Shown: positions 23,382 to 31,141 of the stretch, one piece after another
Numbering within the stretch: position 1 is the first letter of the stretch
How the letters are laid out: every line of letters starts with the position of its first letter
Assembly: GCA_038198445.1 (NCBI GenBank)
Contig: JBBPZZ010000148.1
Coordinates: 1-31,538, forward strand
Direction of reading: 5' to 3'
Source of the DNA: JACDDK01 sp038198445
GTDB lineage: Bacteria; Actinomycetota; Rubrobacteria; Rubrobacterales; Rubrobacteraceae
Length of the DNA stretch: 31,538 nt
The notes under the pieces: model-generated
Seen by the model: only the letters and a program-made list of their open reading frames with translations
Told to the model about the DNA's origin: nothing
Databases searched by the model: none
Made by a program: the position numbers and the translations under genes

Positions 23382-23410
23382 ATTGTACTCTCTGTATGTT
23401 GGAATATCAA
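23382..23410 (-). promoter_or_regulatory. Strong sigma-70 promoter of the STAS-like gene
   Basis: On the minus strand, TTGATA (23405-23410) and TACAAT (23382-23387) have a 17-base spacer. The start codon follows 8 bases after the -10, so the mRNA leader would be only one or two bases. Both boxes are one or two changes from consensus, the best match in this part of the window. Confidence 0.65.
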
Positions 23411-23435
23411 TGGCATATGGGGGGGTATTTTGCGC

Positions 23436-24359
23436 TCATTGGGAACTTTTTTCATGCGGTTCCTGGGCGAGGCGTGGGAGTGAGACGCGGGCGAAGGTAC
23501 CGGGGAAGAATGGGACGTTGCGAGAATTTTTGCGGTCCTCGTAGGCGGTGACGCGGCCTGTGCCGGAGCGCAGGGAGAGGGAGCCTCCGGCGCGGCCAGA
23601 GATCTGGGCTACGAGCGCCAGACCGCCACCGCGCCCAAGTTCGCCGGTGCCGGAGACGCCCATCATCAGGGCGTGGCGCAGGGCGTCGTTGTCGGTAGTG
23701 GTGTGCTCGGCGTACTTCGGGTTGTGCAATAAGGTCTCCCTCACGCCCGGACCACCATCGGCGATGGCGATGAGCACCTCTTCCCCGCGCCGGCCCGTTC
23801 CGCTGACGACGTGGTGGTAGGCCTGGACTGCGGCGTACGCCCCGAAAGACGAGCGGCCGTGTTCGGCGGCGTTCGCGCAGATCTCCGAGAGGACGGAGCA
23901 GATAGCGACCCGTTCGCGCAAACGGTAGCCCTGGTTCTCAAGGATCTCCGAGATGCGACGTATGATGCCCGGTATCTCCTCCTCTGTGTGGAAGTTGATA
24001 AGTTCCTGCAAGGTGCCGGGGTTGTGCCGCTGACGCTCCTCCAGAGAGGCGAGGTCCGCGTTCGTCTTTACCCGCCCGCCGAAGTGCCGGAAGAAGTCCA
24101 TCCGCTCCAGGTAGGCCGGAACGTCGCGTCCCGAAAGCGCCAGATCCACCTCCTCACAGCGCGGTGCAAGGAACTCCAGGAGCGCCGCCAGCCCGCAGAT
24201 GCCGGCAGGCTCCACGAAGCTAACCGGACGGAGGTCCAGGATGACAGGCTCCCCTTCCACCTGCGAGGCAGCCTCGAACGCCGGGTCCAGACTCCCGAGC
24301 GTCAGCATCCCGCTCATAGCGCCCCGGCTTCGGACGTTCAGTTTGAGTTGCGTATTCAA
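23436..24359 (-). CDS. STAS-HATPase fusion protein (anti-sigma-kinase-like)
   Basis: 307 residues. The first ~100 residues have a STAS-like beta-alpha fold (PVILDLRPVSFVEPAGICGL). Residues 130-290 are a GHKL ATPase like SpoIIAB/RsbW or a histidine kinase: N-box SEICANAAEHG with N163, G1 box IADGGPGV (201-205), and ELGRGGGLALVAQISGRAGGS as G2. There is no dimerisation domain with a phosphorylatable His, so it fits a Ser/Thr kinase of the partner-switch type more than a histidine kinase. The start is TTG 24359 and TAGAAT lies 9 bases upstream. An internal ATG (residue 15) is possible. It is followed after 62 bases by the STAS-like winged-helix gene. Confidence 0.85.
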   Translation of the reverse strand: MNTQLKLNVRSRGAMSGMLTLGSLDPAFEAASQVEGEPVILDLRPVSFVEPAGICGLAALLEFLAPRCEEVDLALSGRDVPAYLERMDFFRHFGGRVKTNADLASLEERQRHNPGTLQELINFHTEEEIPGIIRRISEILENQGYRLRERVAICSVLSEICANAAEHGRSSFGAYAAVQAYHHVVSGTGRRGEEVLIAIADGGPGVRETLLHNPKYAEHTTTDNDALRHALMMGVSGTGELGRGGGLALVAQISGRAGGSLSLRSGTGRVTAYEDRKNSRNVPFFPGTFARVSLPRLAQEPHEKSSQ

Positions 24360-24408
24360 GAGGAATTGATTCTACCGCGACCGTGGCTACAATCGTATCC
24401 GCGGGCGC

Positions 24409-24864
24409 TCAGTCACGCTTGCGCTCGTAGAACAGCTCGGTGTAGCGGCGGTTGTCGTAGCGGCTGAGGATTGTGCCGTCACCGACCTCCACGAAGCCAC
24501 ACTTCTCGAAGACGCGCTGCATACGGTTGTTGTGGGCCAGCGTGGATCCTCGCACTAGGTTGAGGTCCAGCTTCTCGAAAGCGTATTCAACGAGTAAGCT
24601 CACTGCTTCGCTGGCGTAACCGCGTCCGCGCAGAGTCTCGGGGCCGATCTTTATCCCGAGCTCGCAACCGTCCTGGCGGAATCCATAAAGTGTAGCCATC
24701 CCGATGGGATCACCTTCGGCCTCGATGATGAAGGTCTTGACGCTGCGGTCTTCCCAGCGGGCCAGATAATCACGCCGGGCGGCGGAGAGCGAGATGGAGA
24801 TCGGGGAGCGGCCGTTCCAGGCGGCCAGTTCCGGGTCTCTGTCCCAGGCGTAGGCCGCCTCCAC
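24409..24864 (-). CDS. GNAT (RimJ/RimL-like) acetyltransferase
   Basis: 151 residues from the first canonical start, GTG 24864. It transfers acetyl from acetyl-CoA to an amine, with the CoA-binding motif PETLRGRGYASEAVSLL and LVRGSTLAHNNRMQRVFEKCGF. The conserved first strand lies upstream of this GTG: the same frame reads EYVTLRPPRESDVE, so the true protein is longer. An AUC at 24933 with AGGAGGAG 5 bases upstream (24939-24946) would give 174 residues beginning HTEEVRALYGEYVTLRP. No ATG, GTG or TTG lies in frame before an upstream stop. A frameshift is the alternative. Substrate unknown. Confidence 0.85.
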   Translation of the reverse strand: MEAAYAWDRDPELAAWNGRSPISISLSAARRDYLARWEDRSVKTFIIEAEGDPIGMATLYGFRQDGCELGIKIGPETLRGRGYASEAVSLLVEYAFEKLDLNLVRGSTLAHNNRMQRVFEKCGFVEVGDGTILSRYDNRRYTELFYERKRD

Positions 24865-24960
24865 GTCTGACTCTCGCGGCGGACGAAGCGTGACGTACTC
24901 TCCGTATAAAGCTCTGACTTCCTCGGTATGGATAGCGTCTCCTCCTGTATCAAGAAGACA

Positions 24961-24988
24961 ATATTACACTCGCCCGCGCCCGCCACAA
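24961..24988 (-). promoter_or_regulatory. Promoter of the GNAT gene
   Basis: Minus strand TTGTGG (24983-24988) and TAATAT (24961-24966) with a 16-base spacer. The predicted start near 24954 gives a 20-base leader containing the AGGAGGAG, in line with translation from 24933 rather than from the distal GTG 24864. Confidence 0.5.
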
Positions 24989-25033
24989 GCGCCCGCGACC
25001 CTCGCTCATTTCGAGAACCAGGCTCGTTTTGGT

Positions 25034-25039
25034 TAAAAT
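25034..25039 (+). promoter_or_regulatory. Candidate -10 box of the HD-domain gene
   Basis: TAAAAT with predicted start near 25046. It lies downstream of the TTG at 25029, which therefore cannot be the start codon, and upstream of the AGGAG site at 25058-25062. Confidence 0.4.
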
Positions 25040-25067
25040 AGCCGGAGGCAAACAATCAGGAGCGGCA

Positions 25068-26399
25068 TTGAGCGGTACGGTAGGGGAGTTCTTCGGGGGC
25101 TCCGGAAGGAGAATCCGGGACGTAGTCTGGGGGGACGTCCCGACAGACCGGGCGGTGCGAACGCTGCTCGAGACCGCGGCCATGCTGCGCCTGAAAGGTA
25201 TTAGCCAGCTCGGCTTCACGGCGCAGGCGTTCCCCCGAGCCCGCCACACGCGCTTCGAACACGCGATCGGCGTCTACCACCTGACGCGCATGACCCTAAA
25301 GAGGATCATTGACTCCGGCGCCTACCTCGAAGACAGGGACGTGCAGGGCGCCCTGGCGGCCGCCCTGCTGCTCGACGCGGCCCGCTATCCCTATCCGCAA
25401 TCTATCGAGAACATAGCTTTGCCGAACATGCTCTCTCTCAAAGAGTTGAGCCGGAACCTGATCGAAGAAACCGAAGTGGCGAAGGTCCTGCGTGGCGAAT
25501 GGGACCTCGAACCCCACAACGTCTACCGGCTCGTCTCCCGCGGCGGGACCGAGCCACGCGGCCTCACACCCACCGAGCACCTAATCCGAGACATCCTCTT
25601 CGGTTCCCTGAACGTGGATATGTTGGACAGTCTTATCCGGGACGCTCAGGGGACGCGTCTACCCTACGGAATAGTCAAAGCGGAACCCCTGGTCGACCGG
25701 CTACGCATCGTCGGCCAGGACAACCGGGCCGTACTGGCGATAGATGAAGAAGGTATTGGCTCGCTGCAATCCCTGATCTTCTCGCGCTACCTATTACACT
25801 ACAATGTCTACGGTCACCACGCCCTTCGCATCCCGACCGCCATGTTCCTCCGCGCCGTCCAGGATGCCTTGCAGAGCGGGGCCGCGGACCCCTACAAGCT
25901 CTCTGAGCAGGACGACGCCGGGGCCTTCGTAATGGTTCAGGACTCCGCGGAGCCAGAAAGTTCCACGGCGGTTCTCATGAAACGTCTCAGCGAACGGCGC
26001 CCCTACCGTCGCGCCCTGGAACTGGATGAGCGACACCCGAGCTACGCCTCGCTGACGCGCCTAAGCGAAGACGCTTCCTGGCGGCGCAGGGTCGAGGAGG
26101 CCTGGTCCCGCTACCTGACCCGCTACCGCAAGGGTGTCTCCGGCCCCTTCGACATCCTCATAGACCTGCCGGAGAGACAGGATCCAAGCACGGATCTACG
26201 CGTCATCCGAAACTATCCGCTCCCCGGAGAGCGCAACCCGGTAACCTGGCAGCACATCTCCGGCATGACCGACGACGACATGATCCGGTACCACGCCCCT
26301 CTTCACCGCGTCCGCGTGATAACAGCCAACGAAGAGCTGGCAACCTCAGTCCGCCGCCACGCCGAAGAACTCTTCACCATTGCCGAGGAAGTAGGCTAA
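25068..26399 (+). CDS. HD-domain (dNTPase/SAMHD1-like) protein with degenerate metal site
   Basis: 443 residues from TTG 25068, which has AGGAG at 25058-25062 and follows a -10 box. The fold matches deoxynucleotide triphosphohydrolase-like HD proteins: IRDVVWGDVP, LKGISQLGFTAQAFP and ARHTRFEHAIGVYHL (His65). The second motif, usually LLHDIGHGPFSH, reads LLLDAARYPYPQ here, so only Asp103 of His-Asp remains and the following His is Gln111. The distal Asp is kept in LNVDMLDSLIRDA. With two or three of the metal ligands changed the protein may lack hydrolase activity and act as a binding or regulatory relative. No operon partner is adjacent. Confidence 0.85.
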   Translation: MSGTVGEFFGGSGRRIRDVVWGDVPTDRAVRTLLETAAMLRLKGISQLGFTAQAFPRARHTRFEHAIGVYHLTRMTLKRIIDSGAYLEDRDVQGALAAALLLDAARYPYPQSIENIALPNMLSLKELSRNLIEETEVAKVLRGEWDLEPHNVYRLVSRGGTEPRGLTPTEHLIRDILFGSLNVDMLDSLIRDAQGTRLPYGIVKAEPLVDRLRIVGQDNRAVLAIDEEGIGSLQSLIFSRYLLHYNVYGHHALRIPTAMFLRAVQDALQSGAADPYKLSEQDDAGAFVMVQDSAEPESSTAVLMKRLSERRPYRRALELDERHPSYASLTRLSEDASWRRRVEEAWSRYLTRYRKGVSGPFDILIDLPERQDPSTDLRVIRNYPLPGERNPVTWQHISGMTDDDMIRYHAPLHRVRVITANEELATSVRRHAEELFTIAEEVG

Positions 26400-26420
26400 G
26401 AACAAAACTGGCCGAAGAAA

Positions 26421-26464
26421 AAGGGCCGGCATTTACAGAAGGGCGAGACCCTTTTCCGGCCCTT
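26421..26464. terminator. Nested hairpin after the HD gene
   Basis: Outer stem AAGGGCCGG (26421-26429) with CCGGCCCTT (26456-26464), 9 bp, perfect. An inner hairpin AAGGG/CCCTT lies at 26439-26453 with a 5-base loop. On the plus strand it ends the HD gene without a T-run. On the minus strand CCGGCCC runs into TTTTTCTTC, so it is a better terminator for leftward transcription. Confidence 0.55.
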
Positions 26465-26553
26465 AGCGGATCCTTGAAGAGCCCGCTAGGATGATACAGA
26501 TATTATATGGACGCTCCCTCGACCGCGCAACCCTCTCTCAACAAAACTTAATC

Positions 26554-26582
26554 TTATAAGTCCTGCCCGCCGATGGTATAAT
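26554..26582 (+). promoter_or_regulatory. tRNA-Lys promoter
   Basis: A consensus TATAAT (26577-26582) is placed 17 bases after TTATAA (26554-26559). The start is expected at about 26589, 9 bases before the tRNA. Confidence 0.6.
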
Positions 26583-26597
26583 CCCCGCCGTAAGTTT

Positions 26598-26670
26598 GGG
26601 CCGCTAGCTCAATTGGCAGAGCAAGAGACTCTTAATCTCTAGGTTCCAGGTTCGAGTCCTGGGCGGCTCA
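26598..26670 (+). tRNA. tRNA-Lys (CTT)
   Basis: 73 bases with a complete cloverleaf. The acceptor GGGCCGC pairs with GCGGCTC (one G-T). The anticodon arm is AGAGA-CTCTTAA-TCTCT with CTT as anticodon. The T-arm is CCAGG-TTCGAGT-CCTGG, and A is the discriminator base. CCA is not encoded. Confidence 0.97.
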
Positions 26671-27052
26671 CCCCAAAAATGGTCCGTTTTGCGGGTATAA
26701 ATACGATGACGCGACAAGCCTTCGGCACTCCACCGGGGGCGATTTACTGCAACCGTGCCGCAACCAGGCGTTTCGTCCTCCAGCTTCGCCGTGCCGAACC
26801 GGAGATTGGATCCCGGTCCCATAAGAAAACAGCCAGAAAAAGTCCGAAGCAGGGCTACTGGGATTTGCAGAATAAACGCCAGGCGTCAAGATCCAACGCG
26901 TCTTGCTACGCAGTGAGGTTTGGCAGGATGGCTAAAGATAATAACCTCGTAATAGGGGTACGGTATCCAAACCGGGACGAATGCTATGATGTGCATGTTG
27001 TGCGGGGATCAAGGGCTGATAGCGTATGCTTGGCTGCGGGAAAGAGGGGAAT
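26671..27052 (+). other. 382-base intergenic region with a promoter, no gene supported
   Basis: A 140-codon plus-strand frame (26679-27101) crosses it, but its composition is unlike the neighbours, it has no ribosome site and it overlaps the hydrolase start, so I do not call it. Near the end is an extended -10, TGC then TATGAT (26982-26990), with a start about 26997 and a 56-base leader to the hydrolase. The opposite strand holds only shadows. The base composition is lower in GC than the genes. Confidence 0.4.
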
Positions 27053-28258
27053 ATGGATGATGCTGTTAGGGAAGCTGCGGATCGCGTGCTTCAAGGTGTA
27101 GTGGACCGTGACAACGGTGTGCCCGGCGTGGTGGCGATGGCGACTGACCGCGACGGGAATTTCTACGAGGGTGCGGCGGGCGTCCGCGAGCTTGGCAAGG
27201 GCCAGGAGATGACCATGGACACCGTGTTCGCCATCTTCTCATGCACGAAAGCGATAACGGGTGTGACGGTGATGCAACTGGTTGAGGAGGGCGTGCTCAG
27301 CCTCGACGATCCCGCGAAGGAATACGCGCCGGAGATCTCGGACATCCAGGTGCTCGACGGCTTCGACGAAGACGACGAACCGCGTGTCCGCCCGCCTAAA
27401 TCCGACATCACGGTGGAGCAGTTGATGCTGCACACCGCGGGCTTCGGCTATGACTTCTTTAACCACGACCTGCTCAAATACGGTGAAAAGAGGGAGGTGC
27501 CGAGCGTCGTCTCCGGCACGCAGGCGTCGCTGGATTCCGTCTTGCTCTTCGATCCCGGCGAGCGCTGGGAGTACGGCACCAACATAGACTGGGTTGGGAA
27601 GGTGGTCGAAGGGGCGCGTGGCAAGCGTCTCGGCGAGGTGATGCGCGAGCGCGTCTTCGAGCCGCTCGGGATGGAGGACGCAGTCACGATGTCTGAGTCG
27701 ATGCGCTCCCGGTGCGCGACCATCCACCAGCGCAGTGAGGACGGGACGTTGACGCCGCTCCAGGACTTCGAGCTGCCGCGGGACCCGGAGCAGCACATGG
27801 GCGGCCACGCCCTGTACGGTACGGTCGGGGACTACATGAAGTTCATCCGCATGGTCCTCAACGATGGAGCCGGCGAGCACGGACAGGTGTTGAAATCCGA
27901 GACGGCGGAGCGCATGGCGCGAAACGGACTGGGAGAGATGAAGATCAAGGCTCTACCCGGCACCATCCCAAGCCTATCGAACGACGCGGAGTTCTTTCCG
28001 GGCATGCCGAAGTCCTGGGGCTACACCTTCATGATCAACGACGAGGACGCGCCCACCGGGCGGCCCGCGGGCGAACTAGCCTGGGCGGGGCTCGCGAACC
28101 TGTACTACTGGATCGACCGCAAAAACGGCATCGGCGGTTTCTGGGCGACCCAGATCTTCCCGTTCGCGGACCCTGTCTCCGTCGGCGGCTATATGGACTT
28201 CGAAACCGCCGTCTACAGCCACCTGCGATCGGACAGCCCGAGCTTGGCCGCCCGTTAG
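27053..28258 (+). CDS. Serine hydrolase of the beta-lactamase/esterase (class C-like) family
   Basis: 401 residues. SxxK is SCTK (Ser63, Lys66) in FAIFSCTKAITG; the second motif tyrosine is Tyr174 in RWEYGTNIDW; the third region is GELAWAGLANLYYWID near residue 345. No signal peptide is visible, so a cytoplasmic esterase is more likely than a secreted beta-lactamase; relatives include EstB- and LovD-type acyl hydrolases or transferases. I place the start at ATG 27053 because AGAGGGG is 3-7 bases upstream; the in-frame ATG at 27026 has no such site. Stands alone behind tRNA-Lys. Substrate unknown. Confidence 0.92.
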   Translation: MDDAVREAADRVLQGVVDRDNGVPGVVAMATDRDGNFYEGAAGVRELGKGQEMTMDTVFAIFSCTKAITGVTVMQLVEEGVLSLDDPAKEYAPEISDIQVLDGFDEDDEPRVRPPKSDITVEQLMLHTAGFGYDFFNHDLLKYGEKREVPSVVSGTQASLDSVLLFDPGERWEYGTNIDWVGKVVEGARGKRLGEVMRERVFEPLGMEDAVTMSESMRSRCATIHQRSEDGTLTPLQDFELPRDPEQHMGGHALYGTVGDYMKFIRMVLNDGAGEHGQVLKSETAERMARNGLGEMKIKALPGTIPSLSNDAEFFPGMPKSWGYTFMINDEDAPTGRPAGELAWAGLANLYYWIDRKNGIGGFWATQIFPFADPVSVGGYMDFETAVYSHLRSDSPSLAAR

Positions 28259-28605
28259 GGTTAGTGGCGGCCGGACCCGCCCGGCTCCGACTTTTGACGA
28301 GGAGTGGCGCTGAGAATGTTCTCGGAGCCACTGCCTCATCCCCTCACGGAGTGCTTCGCTCGTACACCGGACCCGACAGGACGCACAAGCGCGGCAGACG
28401 CCAGGCAAATGCCACTCGAATGTCGCTTCGACCTGGCTTTCGGCAAGGAGAGGCCGCTGCTCCGGCATCGGACGGAGTAATCTGTCTTAGGCCGGATGCG
28501 AACAGTGTAAAGAGCTACGGGAAGATACAAACCCTGCCATTGGTAAGATAGAGTGTAAGACGAATCGCAAGTGCAAATGGGGCTGATCCTGGAAGAAATT
28601 CTACA
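28259..28605 (+). other. 347-base intergenic region, nothing recognised
   Basis: No gene is supported; the ORFs are short, overlapping and of odd composition. A hairpin GAGTGGC/GCCACTG (about 28301-28333) lies early and could end the hydrolase transcript, but no T-run follows. A weak TAAGAT near 28541 might be a -10 for the peptidase gene. Confidence 0.35.
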
Positions 28606-30189
28606 TTGAGCCCGCGAAGGGGCTCCGGCAGAACCCGGCGCGGCCAACGGAGGGCTTCCGCGTTATCTGACGATGCAGGGCGTGAACCAGGTCTCACTCG
28701 CTCCTCCCGCCCGTTCCGGCGAAAGCGCGACGCGAACAAGTATCTAATACGGAGAGTTGCCGCGGTACTGGTGCTCGTTGCAATAGTCCTGACTGCGGTG
28801 TACGGTGTATCCTTCGTGTTCCGAACTCCCGAGAAGCCGCCCTCCGCAAGCGTTCCCCGCTCAGAGCCGCGCCCGGAGCCGCGTCCGGAGAAACCACCGC
28901 CTTCGGAGCTTGCGTATCCCGGCTTCTATCCGGCAAGTTACCGGATAGAAGCTCGATACACCGAAGATCCCCGCGAGATCACCGGCACGCAGACTCTCCG
29001 GTACGTCAACGCTGAAAGCCGGACTATGAACTCGCTCCACTTCCGTCTTTGGACGAACGAAAAGACCTTTACGGATCTCGGCGGTGGGACCGATATCTCA
29101 GCCGCCACCGTGGATGGTGAGAAAGCCGAGTTTAGCGTGGAAGGGTTGGACCTCGAAGTAGTCCTCCCCAAACCTCTTCCACGTAACGCCAGCGCGAAAG
29201 TCGTTCTAGATTTCAGGACCGACGTTCCCGAGATAGCCGCCCCATTCGGCTACGATTCCGGAATCGCTTCTTTGGGAGTCTGGTATCCGGTACTCGCCGT
29301 GTACGGTGAAGACGGCTGGAACCTCTCTCCCGCAACCAGGTTCGGCGAGCCCTACTTCGCTGAAACCGCTGATTACGAAGTCGAGTTGACCTTGCCCAAG
29401 AGTCTCACTCCGGCCACCTCGGGCATCGAGAAGAGCAGCAGTGAGAAAAAAGGGCTGCGAACGGTTTCCTACGAAGCCCGGTCCGTAAGGGACTTCGCCC
29501 TGGCTATCGGAGAGGATCTCAACCGCATCTCCCGGAAAGTAGATGGCACGAGGGTGAACGTCTATTACCGTCCGGCCTCGGCACCCAGGGCGGAGCGAGC
29601 CCTGGGCCTCGCCTCCAAGAGCCTCGAATATTTCTCGGATCTCTACGGCGCATACCCGTACCCTGAGTTTGATCTCGTGGACGTGCCCCTCGTAGCGGGA
29701 ACGGAGTACTCGACCCTGACATTCGCCAACCTTGAGAATACTCAGGACTACGTATTCGATACCGTCGTTCCGCACGAGGTAGCTCATCAGTGGTGGTACG
29801 TGCAGGTCGGAAGTGACCAGTTCGCGGAACCCTGGCTCGACGAATCCCTCACCACCTACTCCGAGTGGCTCTCCGCCGGAGACGTGGCGACGCGTTTCCC
29901 GGATACTGTCGACGCAACCGTTCCGCTCTCCGCCCCCGTAAGCGCCTTCCCGGACAACTATACTTACCAGAAGGTGACCTACCTTCACGGTGCCCAGCTA
30001 TACAGGGAGCTCTCTAACAAGATCGGTGAGAAACAACTACTCCGCGGCCTGCGGGAATACGTGGCCAAATACCGCTACAAAACAGCGACTTCGGAGGACC
30101 TGATCTCAACCCTCTCCGAAGACGCCGGTAAGGACCTTTCCCCTATCTTCGAGTCTTACGGCGTAGCGACCAAAGAAAAGAGCCCGTAA
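28606..30189 (+). CDS. Membrane-anchored M1-family metallopeptidase
   Basis: 527 residues from TTG 28606. A basic cytoplasmic N-tail of about 46 residues is followed by one membrane segment (about 51-72) and a Pro-rich linker, which places the enzyme outside the cell. The M1 aminopeptidase core shows the exopeptidase-like VAGTEYSTLTF and the zinc site HEVAH (His390, Glu391, His394) with Glu413 eighteen residues on, in WLDESLTTYSEW. A later Tyr (TYQKVTYLHGA) is the usual transition-state residue. The usual GAMEN motif is replaced by GTEYS, and the C-terminal domain is short, so this is a stand-alone catalytic M1 form. The start is weakly supported: TTG lacks a ribosome site. No partner gene is adjacent. 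Confidence 0.93.
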   Translation: MSPRRGSGRTRRGQRRASALSDDAGREPGLTRSSRPFRRKRDANKYLIRRVAAVLVLVAIVLTAVYGVSFVFRTPEKPPSASVPRSEPRPEPRPEKPPPSELAYPGFYPASYRIEARYTEDPREITGTQTLRYVNAESRTMNSLHFRLWTNEKTFTDLGGGTDISAATVDGEKAEFSVEGLDLEVVLPKPLPRNASAKVVLDFRTDVPEIAAPFGYDSGIASLGVWYPVLAVYGEDGWNLSPATRFGEPYFAETADYEVELTLPKSLTPATSGIEKSSSEKKGLRTVSYEARSVRDFALAIGEDLNRISRKVDGTRVNVYYRPASAPRAERALGLASKSLEYFSDLYGAYPYPEFDLVDVPLVAGTEYSTLTFANLENTQDYVFDTVVPHEVAHQWWYVQVGSDQFAEPWLDESLTTYSEWLSAGDVATRFPDTVDATVPLSAPVSAFPDNYTYQKVTYLHGAQLYRELSNKIGEKQLLRGLREYVAKYRYKTATSEDLISTLSEDAGKDLSPIFESYGVATKEKSP

Positions 30190-30216
30190 GCGAGCAGGCC
30201 CCAAAGACGCAGAAAA

Positions 30217-30242
30217 CGGGAGAGTGCAGGCTCTCTCTCCCG
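30217..30242. terminator. Bidirectional terminator between convergent genes
   Basis: ACGGGAGAG / CTCTCCCGT (30216-30243) forms a 9-bp stem with a 10-base loop. On the minus strand TTTTCTGCG follows, a fair U-tract for the LPTSG gene. On the plus strand only CCCTAATAAT follows. Confidence 0.65.
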
Positions 30243-30302
30243 TCCCTAATAATGAGACCGCACCCTCATTGCGGGCGGGGTCTCGAAAACGTTAACTGGG
30301 TG

Positions 30303-30539
30303 TTACCTGCGCCGAAGAACAGCGAAGGTCAGAATGCCCGAACCCAGGAGCAGAGCAGCCGCGGGAAGAAGAATCGCGGGACCACCGCTGGTCGGCAGAC
30401 CGCCACTGGTGTCCTTGAGGGGACCCGTGCTCTCCATACCACTCGACGTGCTCATTGTGCTCTGAGCCATGGCTGCCGGCGCAAGTACTAGTAGCGCCAG
30501 AAGAGCGGCCGTAGCCAAAATAACTATTCTCCTCTTCAT
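30303..30539 (-). CDS. Small LPxTG-like cell-surface protein
   Basis: 78 residues. A signal peptide (about 1-25, RIVILATAALLALLVLAPAAMA) leads to a Ser/Thr/Gly-rich stub of some 20 residues, then the sorting signal LPTSG (48-52), a hydrophobic segment (55-74) and RRR. The motif is LPTSG rather than LPxTG, still plausible for sortase anchoring. The exposed part after processing is only about 25 residues, so it is a very small wall-attached peptide. A textbook AAAAGGAGG lies 6 bases before the ATG and a promoter lies at 30616-30644. No sortase gene is in the window. Confidence 0.85.
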   Translation of the reverse strand: MKRRIVILATAALLALLVLAPAAMAQSTMSTSSGMESTGPLKDTSGGLPTSGGPAILLPAAALLLGSGILTFAVLRRR

Positions 30540-30615
30540 AGAGTTCCTCCTTTTATCTACTTACTCAATCTTCAACGCGGCCTGCATACCTTCTCTCTCA
30601 AGAAGTTACCCCGTA

Positions 30616-30644
30616 GTGTACATACTTCAAACGCAAAAGTCTCT
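30616..30644 (-). promoter_or_regulatory. Promoter of the LPTSG gene
   Basis: Minus strand GAGACT (30639-30644), 17-base spacer, TACACT (30616-30621), with an AT-rich stretch upstream at 30646-30675 that could act as an UP element. The leader would be about 70 bases and ends in AAAAGGAGG. Confidence 0.45.
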
Positions 30645-30707
30645 CTTTTCTTAATAATTTTTAATAAATTTAATGATAGGAGGCATCTTTGATCCTGGAG
30701 TCACAAG

Positions 30708-30792
30708 CGGGGGCAGTAGGATTCGAACCTACGGGCGTTTTAGCGCCTCTGGTTTTCAAGACCAGCGCATTCGTCCGCTCTGCCATGCCCCC
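30708..30792 (-). tRNA. tRNA-Ser (TGA)
   Basis: 85 bases, class II tRNA with a long variable arm. Acceptor GGGGGCA/TGCCCCC, anticodon stem CTGGT/ACCAG, loop CTTGAAA with anticodon TGA. The T-arm pairs GTAGG with CCTAC, and the discriminator is G. CCA is not encoded. A TATAAA lies upstream on this strand near 30808. Confidence 0.97.
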
Positions 30793-31130
30793 AAACATGG
30801 CGCGTAGTTTATACGATCTCACCGGCCGGTTGAGACTGTACGGCGCTGTTCCTGGTATACAGAGCGGTTCAAACTCATCACGAGCACCCTTTGGTAGTGT
30901 AAGGATGAGCCAAACCGAAGCCGCGTTTTTCTACCGGTGCCTTTCTTGAAGAGCATAGCGTAGAGTTTTTCGCCCACAGGGCTGCAAATGCTTTCAGGGA
31001 TGTGCCATACGATGTGGTCCCGGTCGAAGCCTCCGCTCCCTCGTTTACCTTGCGTCTGATTTAACTCCTCCCTCATATACTCACACAAAATCCTTAGCTT
31101 GAGTGCCCAGGTACCGTACGATGGATCAAA
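30793..31130 (-). other. Region behind tRNA-Ser with a weak minus-strand ORF
   Basis: A frame at 30819-31184 on the minus strand contains a stretch DRDHIVWHIPESICSPVG that looks somewhat protein-like. I recognise no family. The start is unclear, and the upstream part overlaps the leader RNA. It could be a decayed gene next to a tRNA, a usual place for integration remnants, or chance. No attachment-site repeat of the tRNA end was found in the window. Confidence 0.25.
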
Positions 31131-31141
31131 GCATCTGTGGG

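Noticed and set aside
26679..27101. 140-codon plus-strand ORF after tRNA-Lys
   Set aside because: No ribosome site, atypical composition and overlap with the serine hydrolase start.
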